IMG/VR virus record: IMGVR_UViG_3300037882_000953
Location: 1-28,333 of that record
DNA: 28,333 bases
From: a virus
Strand: one strand, 5' to 3'
Shown: one piece after another, positions 8,866 to 17,255 of the stretch
How positions within the stretch are numbered: the stretch's first letter is position 1
How the letters are laid out: each line of letters starts with the position of its first letter
Translations under genes and position numbers: made by a program
The notes under the pieces: generated by a model
What the model was told of the DNA's origin: nothing
What the model saw: only the letters and a program-made list of their open reading frames with translations
Databases searched by the model: none

Positions 8866-8923
8866 CCTGAGGGGCGGTAACAGTTTTTGAATAGAACCAT
8901 TACCAGAAAACTATTCCCTCAGG
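8866..8923 (-). promoter_or_regulatory. Stem-loop after the capsid gene block
   Basis: CCTGAGGG (8866-8873) and CCCTCAGG (8916-8923) are perfect 8-base inverted arms, and GAATAG (8889-8894) and CTATTC (8911-8916) form an inner 6-base stem. It lies in the only sizeable gap downstream of the major capsid gene. No uridine tract follows on the minus strand, so it looks more like an attenuator, processing site or RNA-stabilising hairpin than an intrinsic terminator. Confidence 0.5.
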
Positions 8924-8929
8924 AGGATA

Positions 8930-9124
8930 CTAACCGGTAATCAGCTTGATCTTGGAAATGTCTTGCACCAATTTCGTGGCTGCAGCAGCATCTACCGTAA
9001 CTTGCCCAGTAGTTGCATTGGGCGTGAGCACAGTAGCGGAGCCACCAGTACGAATCGTAATGCTGGAAATGTAGCCAGGATCAGTACTGGCCATCCCCGG
9101 AGTATTAACTTGGATGACGGCCAT
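8930..9124 (-). CDS. Small capsid-adjacent protein (64 aa)
   Basis: The protein begins four bases after the stop of the major capsid gene, so it is very probably co-translated. The sequence has a beta-rich character with a Thr/Ser/Gly/Val content (SSITIRTGGSATVLTPNATTG), followed by a short helix. Similar small proteins directly after capsid genes can be head-decoration or minor capsid proteins, but I do not recognise the family. Homogeneous composition and start position support it as a real gene. Confidence 0.6.
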   Translation of the reverse strand: MAVIQVNTPGMASTDPGYISSITIRTGGSATVLTPNATTGQVTVDAAAATKLVQDISKIKLITG

Positions 9125-9128
9125 GATA

Positions 9129-10355
9129 TTAACCCGCAGCGGCAGCAGTGAGACCGTAGATAACGGCGTTTGCGGGAGGATTCTTCACCACGCAAGTCAT
9201 TTCGGTGAGAAGAGTACCGCCAACTGCATCGATACCATTATCCACCGGCTGACCGGACATGTTGAAATCTTCCTTCTTGGTTTTCCGACCGCCAAGATAA
9301 GCAACACGGAAAGTGCTCAAATCCACTGCAATTGCCATCTTGCTCCAGTCCGCATTGCTATTGAACAGCGGGTGCTCGATCATATTAAAGCTGCCACGAG
9401 CAATCTTGAACGAGCTGAATTGCAGGCCGTACGAAGTTTCGTTGCTGTACAATTCGTACGTGGCATTCAGGCGGCCAATGTTGTTCAGCACTTTACGAGC
9501 CGTGCCGCCAACAAACAGAACTCGCTGATTACCTGCCTTCGGATCAGTCGCCTGATTGAACACCGGATCAAGAGCCGCTTCCAGTTGCGTGAAGTTGGTA
9601 GTTGCACCGGCAGTCGTAACGTTCACAGCAGCGTAACTAGCAGGATAGTTAGCCAGCGTAGAAACGATATTAATCAGGCCGTCCATGGTACGGAACGGTT
9701 GACCATTACGAGTGCCAGACGACTTCTGACCGAAGAACAGCGCCTTTTCAATATCAGCAGCGTGGAATGCAGCGCAGTCTTGACGAGATTCAGCGACGGT
9801 CGATTCGCCAGCAATCACTTGCGTAGCCTGAGCCGAACCAGACAGCGCCCAGGTGTTACGGAAGATTTGCGTGTAGTTGGTAATACGGACCGGATTGATC
9901 TGCAGCGCGTTCGGACGAATCGACGATTCTTCGAAAGCATTACCAACTTGGTACCAATCGACGCCATCAGCAACTGCACCGGCGGCAATAGTACCAATTC
10001 CACGAGTCACCGAAACAGTGGTGGACGAAAGAATCTGGTTGATAATAACAATCTCACCAGTACTTTGCGCACGCATCAGCATGCCAGGCAGAAGATTGGT
10101 AGTGGAAGCAACCGTAAAAACCGTATCGCCAGCACCAGCAACTGCTGCATCAAGATTCATGCTGGGGAACAGCATCGTCTTGGTGAAGAAACCGTGCTCA
10201 ACTTGCAGCGCAGTTTCCGACGGCAGCATTGCAGTCATGCCAAACAGCGGAGCCTGACCGTTCGGCATCAGCCGAGTAATCATTCCCGCAAACGATTTTG
10301 CGACGAAGTCGGTAGTACCAGCCAGGACGGTGGTAGATTGGATACCAGTAGACAT
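9129..10355 (-). CDS. Major capsid protein, DUF5309 / SU10 type (408 aa)
   Basis: The protein has an N-terminal segment with TTDFVAKSFAGMITRLMPNGQAPLFGM, then beta-rich middle, with a DWYQVGNAFEESS element and an NYTQIFRNTWALSGSA segment near residues 160-180. These are the phrases I associate with the SU10 major capsid family (DUF5309), which has the HK97 fold. Residues around 185-225 (a helix with ESRQDCAAFHAADIEKALFFGQKS) follow, as in that family. It forms the icosahedral shell. The gene lies just after scaffold and decoration-like genes, the usual order. GC and codon use are richer than in neighbouring tail genes, consistent with high expression. AGGAAAT precedes the ATG. Confidence 0.85.
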   Translation of the reverse strand: MSTGIQSTTVLAGTTDFVAKSFAGMITRLMPNGQAPLFGMTAMLPSETALQVEHGFFTKTMLFPSMNLDAAVAGAGDTVFTVASTTNLLPGMLMRAQSTGEIVIINQILSSTTVSVTRGIGTIAAGAVADGVDWYQVGNAFEESSIRPNALQINPVRITNYTQIFRNTWALSGSAQATQVIAGESTVAESRQDCAAFHAADIEKALFFGQKSSGTRNGQPFRTMDGLINIVSTLANYPASYAAVNVTTAGATTNFTQLEAALDPVFNQATDPKAGNQRVLFVGGTARKVLNNIGRLNATYELYSNETSYGLQFSSFKIARGSFNMIEHPLFNSNADWSKMAIAVDLSTFRVAYLGGRKTKKEDFNMSGQPVDNGIDAVGGTLLTEMTCVVKNPPANAVIYGLTAAAAG

Positions 10356-10395
10356 GAGAGTATTTCCTAGTTATAGAGATTAGATAGATTGCTGA

Positions 10396-10803
10396 TTAGA
10401 GCACAGTCCACTTAACAGTGGTAGAACTGAGCTTTTCCACAACAATGATCGAGTTGGAACTAGCAGGAGTCGTGGCGCGACCGTCAAGAGTCACACCAAC
10501 TCCGGCAACCCAGGTGATGGCAAATGCGTCCTGAATCGAAACGATCAGCATGAAAGTGTCACCAATATCCATATCCGGTGCGGCAGCCAAAATCAGCGCA
10601 GCCGTGGGAGTAGTGACACTACGACCTGCCGAAAGGGCAGAATAGTAAATAACACCACCAGCCATTTCAGCTACAGTGATGGTATGGTTAGCATCAGTAG
10701 CTTTAGAGGTAATGCTAACATTACCAAACAGGCCAGTACCAACAGACGATTTGCCAGGGACTTCTTGTCCGCCAGCGGTGTATTGCAAACGCTTGAAAAG
10801 CAT
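10396..10803 (-). CDS. Head decoration-like protein (135 aa)
   Basis: This beta-rich, Val/Thr/Ala-dominated protein of 135 residues ends in SSTTVKWTVL. It lies between scaffold and major capsid. It contains two Gly-Val-containing strand pairs and a middle SAGRSVTTPTAALILAAAP stretch. Small beta-sandwich proteins at this position usually stabilise the capsid surface (decoration or cement). The assignment is positional and compositional; it could also be a fibre-like head protein. Confidence 0.6.
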   Translation of the reverse strand: MLFKRLQYTAGGQEVPGKSSVGTGLFGNVSITSKATDANHTITVAEMAGGVIYYSALSAGRSVTTPTAALILAAAPDMDIGDTFMLIVSIQDAFAITWVAGVGVTLDGRATTPASSNSIIVVEKLSSTTVKWTVL

Positions 10804-10829
10804 GATTAGATCCTAGAAGAGTGGGTAGA

Positions 10830-11612
10830 TTAACCGCGAGTATCGCTACTCATGTATGCATCCCAATCCACTCCTTGATCGCCAGTCTTGCCAGAGGCAG
10901 ATGCATCAGCTTTAGGAGGAGAAATAAGGGCAGCCATAGCTTGCAGATGATCTTTCGCCATCGACGTAAGTTCTGCAGGGGAGGCTTTAGGGAACTTTTG
11001 TGCCAGTTGCTGAACCTGCGCATCAATCATCGGAGCGATTGCAGGATGCTTGAACGCAGGATTATCATCAAAAACCTTATTACGGGCACCTTGGTTCTTG
11101 ATGACATTAGGAATTTCAGAGATGAATTGGTCGCGAGCCTGAGAAACTGCCTGCTCCACAATTCGTGCAGTGGTTACGGCAGATTGACCATAGACTTGCT
11201 GACCGAAAGTGTTGAAAGATTCGAGAAGCGCTTTGATTGCTTCGTCACCGCCAGCAGCAACCTTTGCCAAAGTTTCCTGATTCAGGGCAGATGAGAAGTC
11301 TACTTTGCGAGCAGCTTCCATTAGTTTTGCAGGATCAACAGGTTGTTGAGCTTGCGTCGCATTTGGATCAGTTGCAGCAGGTTGCCACAGGTCCTTGTAC
11401 TTATCCAAAGGGGATGCGGGTTCAGGACTCGGATCTGCGCCGCCCGGGGGAACTACGCCATTCGCATCAGTTCCAGAGGTCTGGGCAGTTTGCACTGCCG
11501 CAGGATTATTGCGGCGCGGATCATTTGTAGGCGCAGGGGCAGCAGGAGCAACAGGTGCGGGAGCTTGCTTTGCACCAAAGATTTTGTTAAACACATCCAT
11601 AGGACCAGCCAT
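10830..11612 (-). CDS. Capsid scaffolding protein (260 aa)
   Basis: Residues 10-80 are Pro/Ala/Asn-rich and probably disordered; residues 85-225 are predominantly helical and rich in Ala, Gln, Lys and Glu without Cys; the C-terminus is short, with Lys and Trp. This disordered-helical-basic layout and position directly before the capsid genes are typical of phage scaffold proteins, which guide procapsid assembly and leave the head before maturation. No protease signature is visible, so it is probably not a fused scaffold-protease. Confidence 0.75.
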   Translation of the reverse strand: MAGPMDVFNKIFGAKQAPAPVAPAAPAPTNDPRRNNPAAVQTAQTSGTDANGVVPPGGADPSPEPASPLDKYKDLWQPAATDPNATQAQQPVDPAKLMEAARKVDFSSALNQETLAKVAAGGDEAIKALLESFNTFGQQVYGQSAVTTARIVEQAVSQARDQFISEIPNVIKNQGARNKVFDDNPAFKHPAIAPMIDAQVQQLAQKFPKASPAELTSMAKDHLQAMAALISPPKADASASGKTGDQGVDWDAYMSSDTRG

Positions 11613-11645
11613 GATTAGTTTCCTGAGGGTTAGCGCTAAGCGCGA

Positions 11646-11951
11646 TTAGAAGTTACGATTAAACGGGCCAGATTCAGTTTCTGGTGCCGCTACCTGCTTT
11701 GTGGCAGATTCTGACAAGTCCAGCAGATATCGAAGTGCGGCAATCTTACCTTTAAGATCCGCCTCCTGCTGGACAAAACGGTGAGGATTGGACATATCTA
11801 ATTCAAGATTTAATCTCTCCTGTGCATAAGCTGCGATTTGATTTTGAATTACCTGCACATTGGCAGTAGTTAGCAAACAACCTTGGATGGTTTCCTTATC
11901 GGTAAGTACCCAAGATTGGAATGAATTGGACTGATCAAGAACTGCCATCAT
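11646..11951 (-). CDS. Small portal-adjacent protein (101 aa)
   Basis: The ORF begins ATGATG and overlaps the portal stop (portal ends at 11948), so it is translationally coupled. Residues 8-30 form a beta/helix start (SFQSWVLTDKETIQGCLLTTANVQVIQNQIA), followed by a helix with regular Leu/Ile spacing and a second helix (DLKGKIAALRYLLDL) after an NPHRFVQQEADL loop. The C-terminus is disordered. This helical layout between portal and scaffold recurs in podoviruses, but the function is not known to me. Confidence 0.65.
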   Translation of the reverse strand: MMAVLDQSNSFQSWVLTDKETIQGCLLTTANVQVIQNQIAAYAQERLNLELDMSNPHRFVQQEADLKGKIAALRYLLDLSESATKQVAAPETESGPFNRNF

Positions 11952-13954
11952 TGAACTCCAGGTTGCGCAGATTGTTGGGAGTTAGCAGCCGCTGCGGTCC
12001 TAGGATCTTGCATAGCTGGATCATACCCGAATTGCTGCGGTGTAGGCATGGGGGTCGAAATCTCCACACCTTTCTGAGCCGCTTGCATTGCTACTTGTTG
12101 CCAGCCAGCCATTGCTTGTTCATATGCTTGTTGCTGTGGCGATTTCTCAAATGGCGCGAAGTTAACTCCCTCAACCTTCATCAGATATGAGAACATGGGA
12201 CCAATGTTATATGCGCCTGCAAGTTGCGGAGAAGACCCAATAACCTGCATACCAATTTTCATTGCATCCGAGGAGATTACCTTATCTTTGGGCAGCAGCC
12301 CATCAGTGACCTTGAAATTCAGAACTGCTTGTCGCAATGCAATCGGATCAATGGGAACATTTTTCTGTTGCGAAGGAGAATAGACAGTAGTTCCGCCCTG
12401 GTACTGCAGATAATTCAGCTTCAGAACTTCCTTGATTGGCGTAAATACGTCTGCTTCTGCAATCAATGCCGAACGCTGATCTTTCGATGTGGCATTGGAC
12501 ATTGAGTCCGACCACTGATCATTAGTTTTGTTGCCCTTAACAAACTGCCCTTGGCGAACAGGGTTTTGGCCGTTAAGGACATTACCGAAATTAACAACTT
12601 GTTGAATCTCCTGCATTGCAATTCCGGCTTGATCATCCCGGAAAGGAAATGGATAAACCGATTCGGAAACTGGTTTACCGTAAGCTGATGGACGTACAGG
12701 AATTTTAGCTGACGGATTCGGATTATTGATATGTGCCTCCAGTACCCTGGAGGGATCATAGAGAACTCGGTCGGTAGATGCGCGGCGACGAGATGCAAGA
12801 ATGGAATTCATCAGAGCAGATGCGGTCTGCTGAAATGGAATTGCATCCTCTGCCAAAGATTTCGATTGATACGCCAGACCTTCATCGGAAGGTTGCCAGA
12901 AGAATGTAGGAATCTTCTCGTGTGCGTTAGTCTGGCGCTCAGCATAGATTAGTACACTATGATTGATCCAGATCAGTTTCCAGATTTGCGGAGTGTTGGG
13001 AGCAGGAACGCGAAGATCAAAATCTGAAGGAATGATGCGAACATATTCCGTGGAGACCTCATACAGCCCGGTGCCATTAATATTACCTTTGCGACCAGAA
13101 GTAGTCAATCCAGCCCAGCCATTCCAGTCCTGAGTGTCGATATTTGTAGGATCGATCAGGGAAGAATAGTTAAGCTGCGGAATCGTATAAGATGCGCCGT
13201 AAGGTACATTAGATCCGAGAGACAGCAGATTTGGAGCGTCAAATGCTGCCGCAATGTTGGCAATGATTTTGACATCAAGTTTATTAATGAACGCTTTAAG
13301 TGCGGTACGAGTCAGGAGTTCCGTATGGCCAACAAAATCTGCCTTGTCAGGAATCTCCGACATTGCACAGCGATTATCGAAATAAGTGTTGTACGGATCC
13401 CAGCGAGAGATTCGGTTGCCTTGCCAGATTACTTCTTTGGGGCGCCCCTCTTTGCCTAAGTTATAACTCGGGTCAGTTTCAAGAGCTGCGGTGACAATCT
13501 TATCCCAGGTAACTTCTACGACACCCCAATATTTGAATGCATCAAAAAAGAACTTGTTGAGCTGAGATACCCAACCAGTGCGGATAGAGTTCTCTTCAAT
13601 CAATGCTTGCAATTGCATTGCCTGATCCATGTATTCAGGACCAGAAACAACGCCAAAGATTGGGTAGTCGGTAAGGAATACAGAGATTTGGTAATCTACT
13701 GCCGCATTAATCTGCGGCTTGACAACAGGAACTGTAACGTTTTGAATGGCATTGCTATTGCCTGCCATATTCTGATACTTGGCTTTCCATTGCTCCAGCG
13801 TCAGATCTTCTTCACGCAAATATGCTAGGTCAATGCGGCGCATCTGCTCCTTCATATTCCACTGATTCTCTGATTGAGTTGCGGAATATTTATGGAATTG
13901 CAGGAGAGCTTCCTGAACATTTTTAGGTGGGATAAATGCTTGGTTGGCTGCCAT
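11948..13954 (-). CDS. Portal protein (668 aa)
   Basis: The length is typical of podoviral portals. An N-terminal helical region (YSATQSENQWNMKEQMRRIDLAYLREEDLT) is followed by a NVTVPVVKPQINAAVDYQISVF segment (about residues 70-95) of the kind found in podoviral portal proteins, where 'vP.v...v....a.l...f' is recurrent. The middle has mixed strands with many Trp and Tyr, and the last 60 residues are Gln/Ala/Pro-rich. The portal forms the dodecameric ring at one vertex through which terminase pumps DNA. It lies after the terminase large subunit and before the scaffold, as expected. Confidence 0.85.
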   Translation of the reverse strand: MAANQAFIPPKNVQEALLQFHKYSATQSENQWNMKEQMRRIDLAYLREEDLTLEQWKAKYQNMAGNSNAIQNVTVPVVKPQINAAVDYQISVFLTDYPIFGVVSGPEYMDQAMQLQALIEENSIRTGWVSQLNKFFFDAFKYWGVVEVTWDKIVTAALETDPSYNLGKEGRPKEVIWQGNRISRWDPYNTYFDNRCAMSEIPDKADFVGHTELLTRTALKAFINKLDVKIIANIAAAFDAPNLLSLGSNVPYGASYTIPQLNYSSLIDPTNIDTQDWNGWAGLTTSGRKGNINGTGLYEVSTEYVRIIPSDFDLRVPAPNTPQIWKLIWINHSVLIYAERQTNAHEKIPTFFWQPSDEGLAYQSKSLAEDAIPFQQTASALMNSILASRRRASTDRVLYDPSRVLEAHINNPNPSAKIPVRPSAYGKPVSESVYPFPFRDDQAGIAMQEIQQVVNFGNVLNGQNPVRQGQFVKGNKTNDQWSDSMSNATSKDQRSALIAEADVFTPIKEVLKLNYLQYQGGTTVYSPSQQKNVPIDPIALRQAVLNFKVTDGLLPKDKVISSDAMKIGMQVIGSSPQLAGAYNIGPMFSYLMKVEGVNFAPFEKSPQQQAYEQAMAGWQQVAMQAAQKGVEISTPMPTPQQFGYDPAMQDPRTAAAANSQQSAQPGVQ

Positions 13955-13988
13955 AGGTAGGTAATCTCTGGTTTAGCGCTTGCGCGGT

Positions 13989-15551
13989 TTAGAATGGGGA
14001 GGTTTCTAGTTCTGAACGAATGGGAATCATATCCGTCTCTTGTGAATCTAACACAAGCGTGGAGCGGATAAATTCCCCGTAAAGTTCCAGAACTTTGGGG
14101 GCATATGTGTGGAGGTCAAGTACTCCATCTACGTTGTTAGTTTTAAGCGGGTTGAAGCTAGTGATCTGCGCGAAAGTTGGTGCACGGGCCGGAGCATCTA
14201 GTAAGATCTCGCCAGCCAGAAGTGCTTTAAACATTGTTAAGATTCGGGAGTTTTTGGATAGCTGTCCCGAGTAGACATCTAGACAATGAAATCCTGCATT
14301 GGTCAGCCCCATCTGTTTGATGATCTGATCAAACCAATACAGAGCTGAGTACTGGTAAGCATTGGATTCTACGCAGATGACACGACAGTTACGACGCAAT
14401 GCCATCCTAAGCGATTCCATAATCATCGCACCTGGGGATAGGCGCCCTTCGAGGATTTCTTTACAGACCGGCTTAGATTCAAAGACTTCGTAATATCCGA
14501 TGGAGACCGCATCGCTATTGGCTTTATCATTAGATGGATCGATGATAATGAAATTGCCTTGATGCTGAGGATCGTTAGTGTATGGATTTAATGGGATGCG
14601 ATTGATGTCGCAGATGTTGGAAACTGCTGCATTCTCGTCATTGAGGACTTCGGCGTAGAAAACCTCTGCGCGACCGCTAGCGCTGTCATTTTCGAATTCT
14701 TTTAATAATTGAGTTAGTGGTTGCAAATCTTCCCAAAGCGAGCGAGGCTGACCATTCTCATCGTGAATGATGCCGCCAGCAATGAATTTGACCCAGGTGG
14801 GGTTAGATTTGAGACGGCGTAAGATACTCCACTTGGTGGGATACATGTTGCCGATGAAAATGAACAGACAGCCATGAGGCGATTTTGCCTTCATAGCCGT
14901 ACCGATCATGTCAGTTTCAATCTGCTCGGAGATTACTTGTGATTCTGCATCTTGTCTGCTCTGGATGTCATCAAAGAGCATTACATCTGGACGTTGATGC
15001 TTGACATTCAGGCCTCGGACAGATTCTACGGTGCCGGCAGCAATGATGATGTTGCGACCACGGAAACCGAATTTCTTAAGAACTTGCTGGTCAGTTTCCA
15101 GGCCTAGGCGCCAATCACCAAATAGTTTCTTAATATTCGGTTCGTCTAGGAAATCACAAACGTCAGCAATAATTGCGACTGCTTTAGGTACACTATTAGC
15201 GCAAACAAGAATGAATGTGCGTTTGGTAAATAGGATTACATAAAGCAGGAAAATCTTGGTGAATGTTGTCTTGGCAAATCCACGCGGCAGACCAATTGCA
15301 AGCTGAGAGAAGTCTCGTTCTTTGTGAATATACGAGACCATCAGACGCCAGATTTGCTGGAAAACGTCTGGAAAGAAATAACGGAAAATGGTAGGCAGAG
15401 CAATGGCTGCCAGAAAATCTAAGGATGTCCTAGCTAATTCTTGCGCCTCTTGAGTGGAAACTGCCGCTTCTTGGATTAGTTCAGTGACCGCATCCTGCCC
15501 TTCGGGCGCGAATCCTAGCTTCGATTCCAGATCTAACGTGGAGTTGGTCAC
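13989..15551 (-). CDS. terL: Terminase large subunit (520 aa)
   Basis: The ATPase P-loop GLPRGFAKTT is at residues 87-96, Walker B VMLFDD at 190-195, and a TIFRYFFPDVF-type helix precedes them at about 54-64. The C-terminal nuclease is marked by FIIIDPSND (Asp338), VICVESNAYQ (Glu395) and a final Asp in VDGVLDLHTYAP about residue 485, a typical RNase H-like acidic triad. It translocates DNA into the head and cuts it. The GTG start (15549-15551) overlaps the upstream 50-residue ORF's stop as GTGA, which indicates coupling. Length is normal for the family. Confidence 0.92.
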   Translation of the reverse strand: MTNSTLDLESKLGFAPEGQDAVTELIQEAAVSTQEAQELARTSLDFLAAIALPTIFRYFFPDVFQQIWRLMVSYIHKERDFSQLAIGLPRGFAKTTFTKIFLLYVILFTKRTFILVCANSVPKAVAIIADVCDFLDEPNIKKLFGDWRLGLETDQQVLKKFGFRGRNIIIAAGTVESVRGLNVKHQRPDVMLFDDIQSRQDAESQVISEQIETDMIGTAMKAKSPHGCLFIFIGNMYPTKWSILRRLKSNPTWVKFIAGGIIHDENGQPRSLWEDLQPLTQLLKEFENDSASGRAEVFYAEVLNDENAAVSNICDINRIPLNPYTNDPQHQGNFIIIDPSNDKANSDAVSIGYYEVFESKPVCKEILEGRLSPGAMIMESLRMALRRNCRVICVESNAYQYSALYWFDQIIKQMGLTNAGFHCLDVYSGQLSKNSRILTMFKALLAGEILLDAPARAPTFAQITSFNPLKTNNVDGVLDLHTYAPKVLELYGEFIRSTLVLDSQETDMIPIRSELETSPF

Positions 15552-15700
15552 TTAACAGGCCGTTGAGCTAACATTGACTGAATGATACGCAATTGCAGGG
15601 CGGCAGCTTCCTTATTACGCTGCACAAGTGCGGCTTGATTGGAGGCTACTGCGGCAGCTTTAGCCATGGCTGCTTGCTGGGCTTGGGTGATATTCGACAT
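15548..15700 (-). CDS. Small Ala/Gln-rich ORF between terminase genes (50 aa)
   Basis: ATG at 15698-15700 opens a 50-residue helical frame (begins MSNITQAQQAAMAKAAAVAS, ends MLAQRPVK) whose TGA overlaps the GTG of terL. It overlaps the end of the upstream terminase small-subunit gene by 41 bases in another frame. The lack of helix breakers and the coupled stop/start support it as real, although small and low in complexity. Its role is unknown; it might be a terminase accessory peptide or simply bring ribosomes to terL. Confidence 0.5.
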   Translation of the reverse strand: MSNITQAQQAAMAKAAAVASNQAALVQRNKEAAALQLRIIQSMLAQRPVK

Positions 15701-16220
15701 TTGGAGGTTGATGATTAGATGGTTGGGTTTTTGAGGCGGTCAAAAGCTTGGCCATGTTACCTGATTGTACTGTGATGAGCTGTTGCTGTCCAGCTTGAAT
15801 TACTTGATTGTTTGCGTTCACTGTAAATTTCTGATAGACACTGACTGGCATGTTAAGTTGTACAACAGTTTGCTGATTTGTGATAGATTCAGGTGCAGAA
15901 GATCCGCGACGCTTGGCCTGATTGATGATTTGCAGAACTCGCGCCACTTCCATGGGACGTACCATGAATGGCATAAGATCACGCATCTTGATAATCAGCT
16001 CGTCTTCTAACTTATCGTACTCTGAGTCTCGTTCGTTGTGTTTTGATAGATTACGAAAGCGCAGATCTGCCACTTGAGCGGCAAATTCTGTTTCGGAAAG
16101 TAGCTGGGAAATGCGAGATACGGAGACTCCGACGGCAGATGCAACCATTTCAGCTCCCAGACCTTGGCCCAGGAGTTGGAGAGCACGAGATTCAGTGGAT
16201 GTGGGAGTTGCAGTGGTCAT
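15660..16220 (-). CDS. terS: Terminase small subunit candidate (186 aa)
   Basis: Residues about 13-42 (ALQLLGQGLGAEMVASAVGVSVSRISQLLSE) form a helix-turn-helix typical of DNA-recognising small terminase subunits. A helical section follows (about 43-120), then a Gln/Asn-rich oligomerisation-like region, and a disordered tail of Pro, His and Ser. It lies directly upstream of terL and overlaps the preceding HEXXH gene as ATGA (16217-16220). Small terminase subunits bind the packaging site and regulate the motor. The assignment is from fold pattern and position. Confidence 0.75.
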   Translation of the reverse strand: MTTATPTSTESRALQLLGQGLGAEMVASAVGVSVSRISQLLSETEFAAQVADLRFRNLSKHNERDSEYDKLEDELIIKMRDLMPFMVRPMEVARVLQIINQAKRRGSSAPESITNQQTVVQLNMPVSVYQKFTVNANNQVIQAGQQQLITVQSGNMAKLLTASKTQPSNHQPPNVEYHPSPASSHG

Positions 16221-16918
16221 TGGATCGCTCCACGCACAAGATTTACAATCTTATCGAGCATAGATTCCGCAGCCGGGGCAGTTGTAGACATTGGCGGCAA
16301 ATCTTTTGCATCCATACGAGTCATACGATTGCCAGTAGTTGCCTTATAAACATCAATTAGTGCTTGGTCGTCACCAAAAAATTCTTTACGCACTACCGGA
16401 TCTTTAGTCAGATCAGTTTTAGTTGCAGATTCAATGGAAGATAACTCAGCAAATTGTTCTTTGAGCGAATAATCTCCTGGGCGAGCAGGTTTACCAAAAT
16501 AAGCTGCAACTGGCGTACCTGTAATCTCTTCCAAACGCGATCGAAGTTTCTGACTGGCTGCGGACTTAGCTAATTGGTCTGTAAGTTTTGGTAGGTTGCC
16601 GCCAAGTTTCTTGTATTCATCTACAACAAGCGAATCATAGGAGCGATCGTAACGCTCACCAACCATATTTTGTAGTACATGCTCAAATTCGTGAGGAATT
16701 GTATGCTTAATTCCAGAATTTATGCGAGGATCTGCAAGATTTTCATTGATAATCATCGTACGTGGGATACGAGAATCGACCAAACCTAACGTGTCTGAGC
16801 CCAGATTTGAGGTAGCTACGCGCAATTTGGGAATGGCAGCGTTCATTGCTACTAGATTTGAGCTAGAAATGATATCTAGTGTTTGTTCGCGATACGATTT
16901 CTTGGGTGCGGTGGCCAT
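16217..16918 (-). CDS. Putative zinc metallopeptidase-like protein, HEXXH motif (233 aa)
   Basis: The protein contains IPHEFEHVLQNMVGERYD near residues 74-92; HEFEH (76-80) matches the HEXXH zinc-binding motif, with the following Glu or Asp residues as possible third ligand. The N-terminus is basic and helical; a TRxSRIPRT-like section precedes the motif. The rest has alternating helices. It is the first gene of the late module and overlaps the terminase small-subunit candidate by four bases. A peptidase-like protein at the head of the packaging module is unusual. The substrate is unknown; HEXXH may be a chance match, but its 'PHEFEHVLQ' context resembles real metallopeptidases. AGGAG lies 9 bases before the ATG. 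Confidence 0.6.
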   Translation of the reverse strand: MATAPKKSYREQTLDIISSSNLVAMNAAIPKLRVATSNLGSDTLGLVDSRIPRTMIINENLADPRINSGIKHTIPHEFEHVLQNMVGERYDRSYDSLVVDEYKKLGGNLPKLTDQLAKSAASQKLRSRLEEITGTPVAAYFGKPARPGDYSLKEQFAELSSIESATKTDLTKDPVVRKEFFGDDQALIDVYKATTGNRMTRMDAKDLPPMSTTAPAAESMLDKIVNLVRGAIQ

Positions 16919-16936
16919 GGCTATGATCTCCTGACT

Positions 16937-16964
16937 ATTGGGATGATAGTCTCATAATGGGGAT
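16937..16964 (-). promoter_or_regulatory. Repeated late-module element, copy A (possible late promoter)
   Basis: On the minus strand it reads ATCCCCATTATGAGACTATCATCC, nearly the same as copy B at 4307-4340. TATCAT (plus 16943-16948) would be the -10-like hexamer. It precedes the HEXXH gene by about 20 bases. GGACTGG and CCGAAG also occur near both copies, so the similarity extends farther than the core. Confidence 0.45.
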
Positions 16965-17167
16965 CTGGTGAGAGGAGGGGATTGGTCCGAAGGACTGGAT
17001 CAGAACAAGAGATTCCTTAAATTGGAAAAACTTTAGAAACATTTTTTGTTGCCAATAGGGTCAGCCAGCCGCCCAGAGCCAAAAAAGGTCTAGCCCGGGG
17101 GTAGTTGCGATTGGTAGTGCGAATGAGAATGATTCGCAGTTAGGTCTGGTGCTGGGGCTGGTGGCAT

Positions 17168-17220
17168 GCAGGATAGTGCAGGATAGTGCATAGGGCCGAG
17201 AATGTAACAGATTGTAACAG
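17168..17220. repeat. Tandem 10-bp repeats in the control region
   Basis: GCAGGATAGT occurs twice in tandem (17168-17187), and a related pair, AATGTAACAG and ATTGTAACAG, occurs at 17201-17220. Another 10-bp pair (ending TTGTAAAG twice) lies at 17551-17570. The 10-bp period matches one DNA helical turn, as for regulator binding sites placed on one face. Confidence 0.6.
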
Positions 17221-17236
17221 CAGGGAACTATGGATG

Positions 17237-17255
17237 ATGTTAGGTGCTCTAACAT
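17237..17255. promoter_or_regulatory. Operator-like inverted repeat
   Basis: ATGTTAG (17237-17243) and CTAACAT (17249-17255) are perfect 7-base arms around a 5-base centre, about 50 bp ahead of the 81-residue gene. Symmetry and position fit a dimeric regulator site; a short RNA hairpin is the alternative. Confidence 0.4.

Noticed and set aside
9114-10370. A 418-codon plus-strand frame opposite the major capsid gene
   Set aside because: It is the antisense shadow of the capsid gene: its composition is poor in typical protein patterns, it has no ribosome site or partner genes on that strand, and the minus-strand protein is a clear capsid family.
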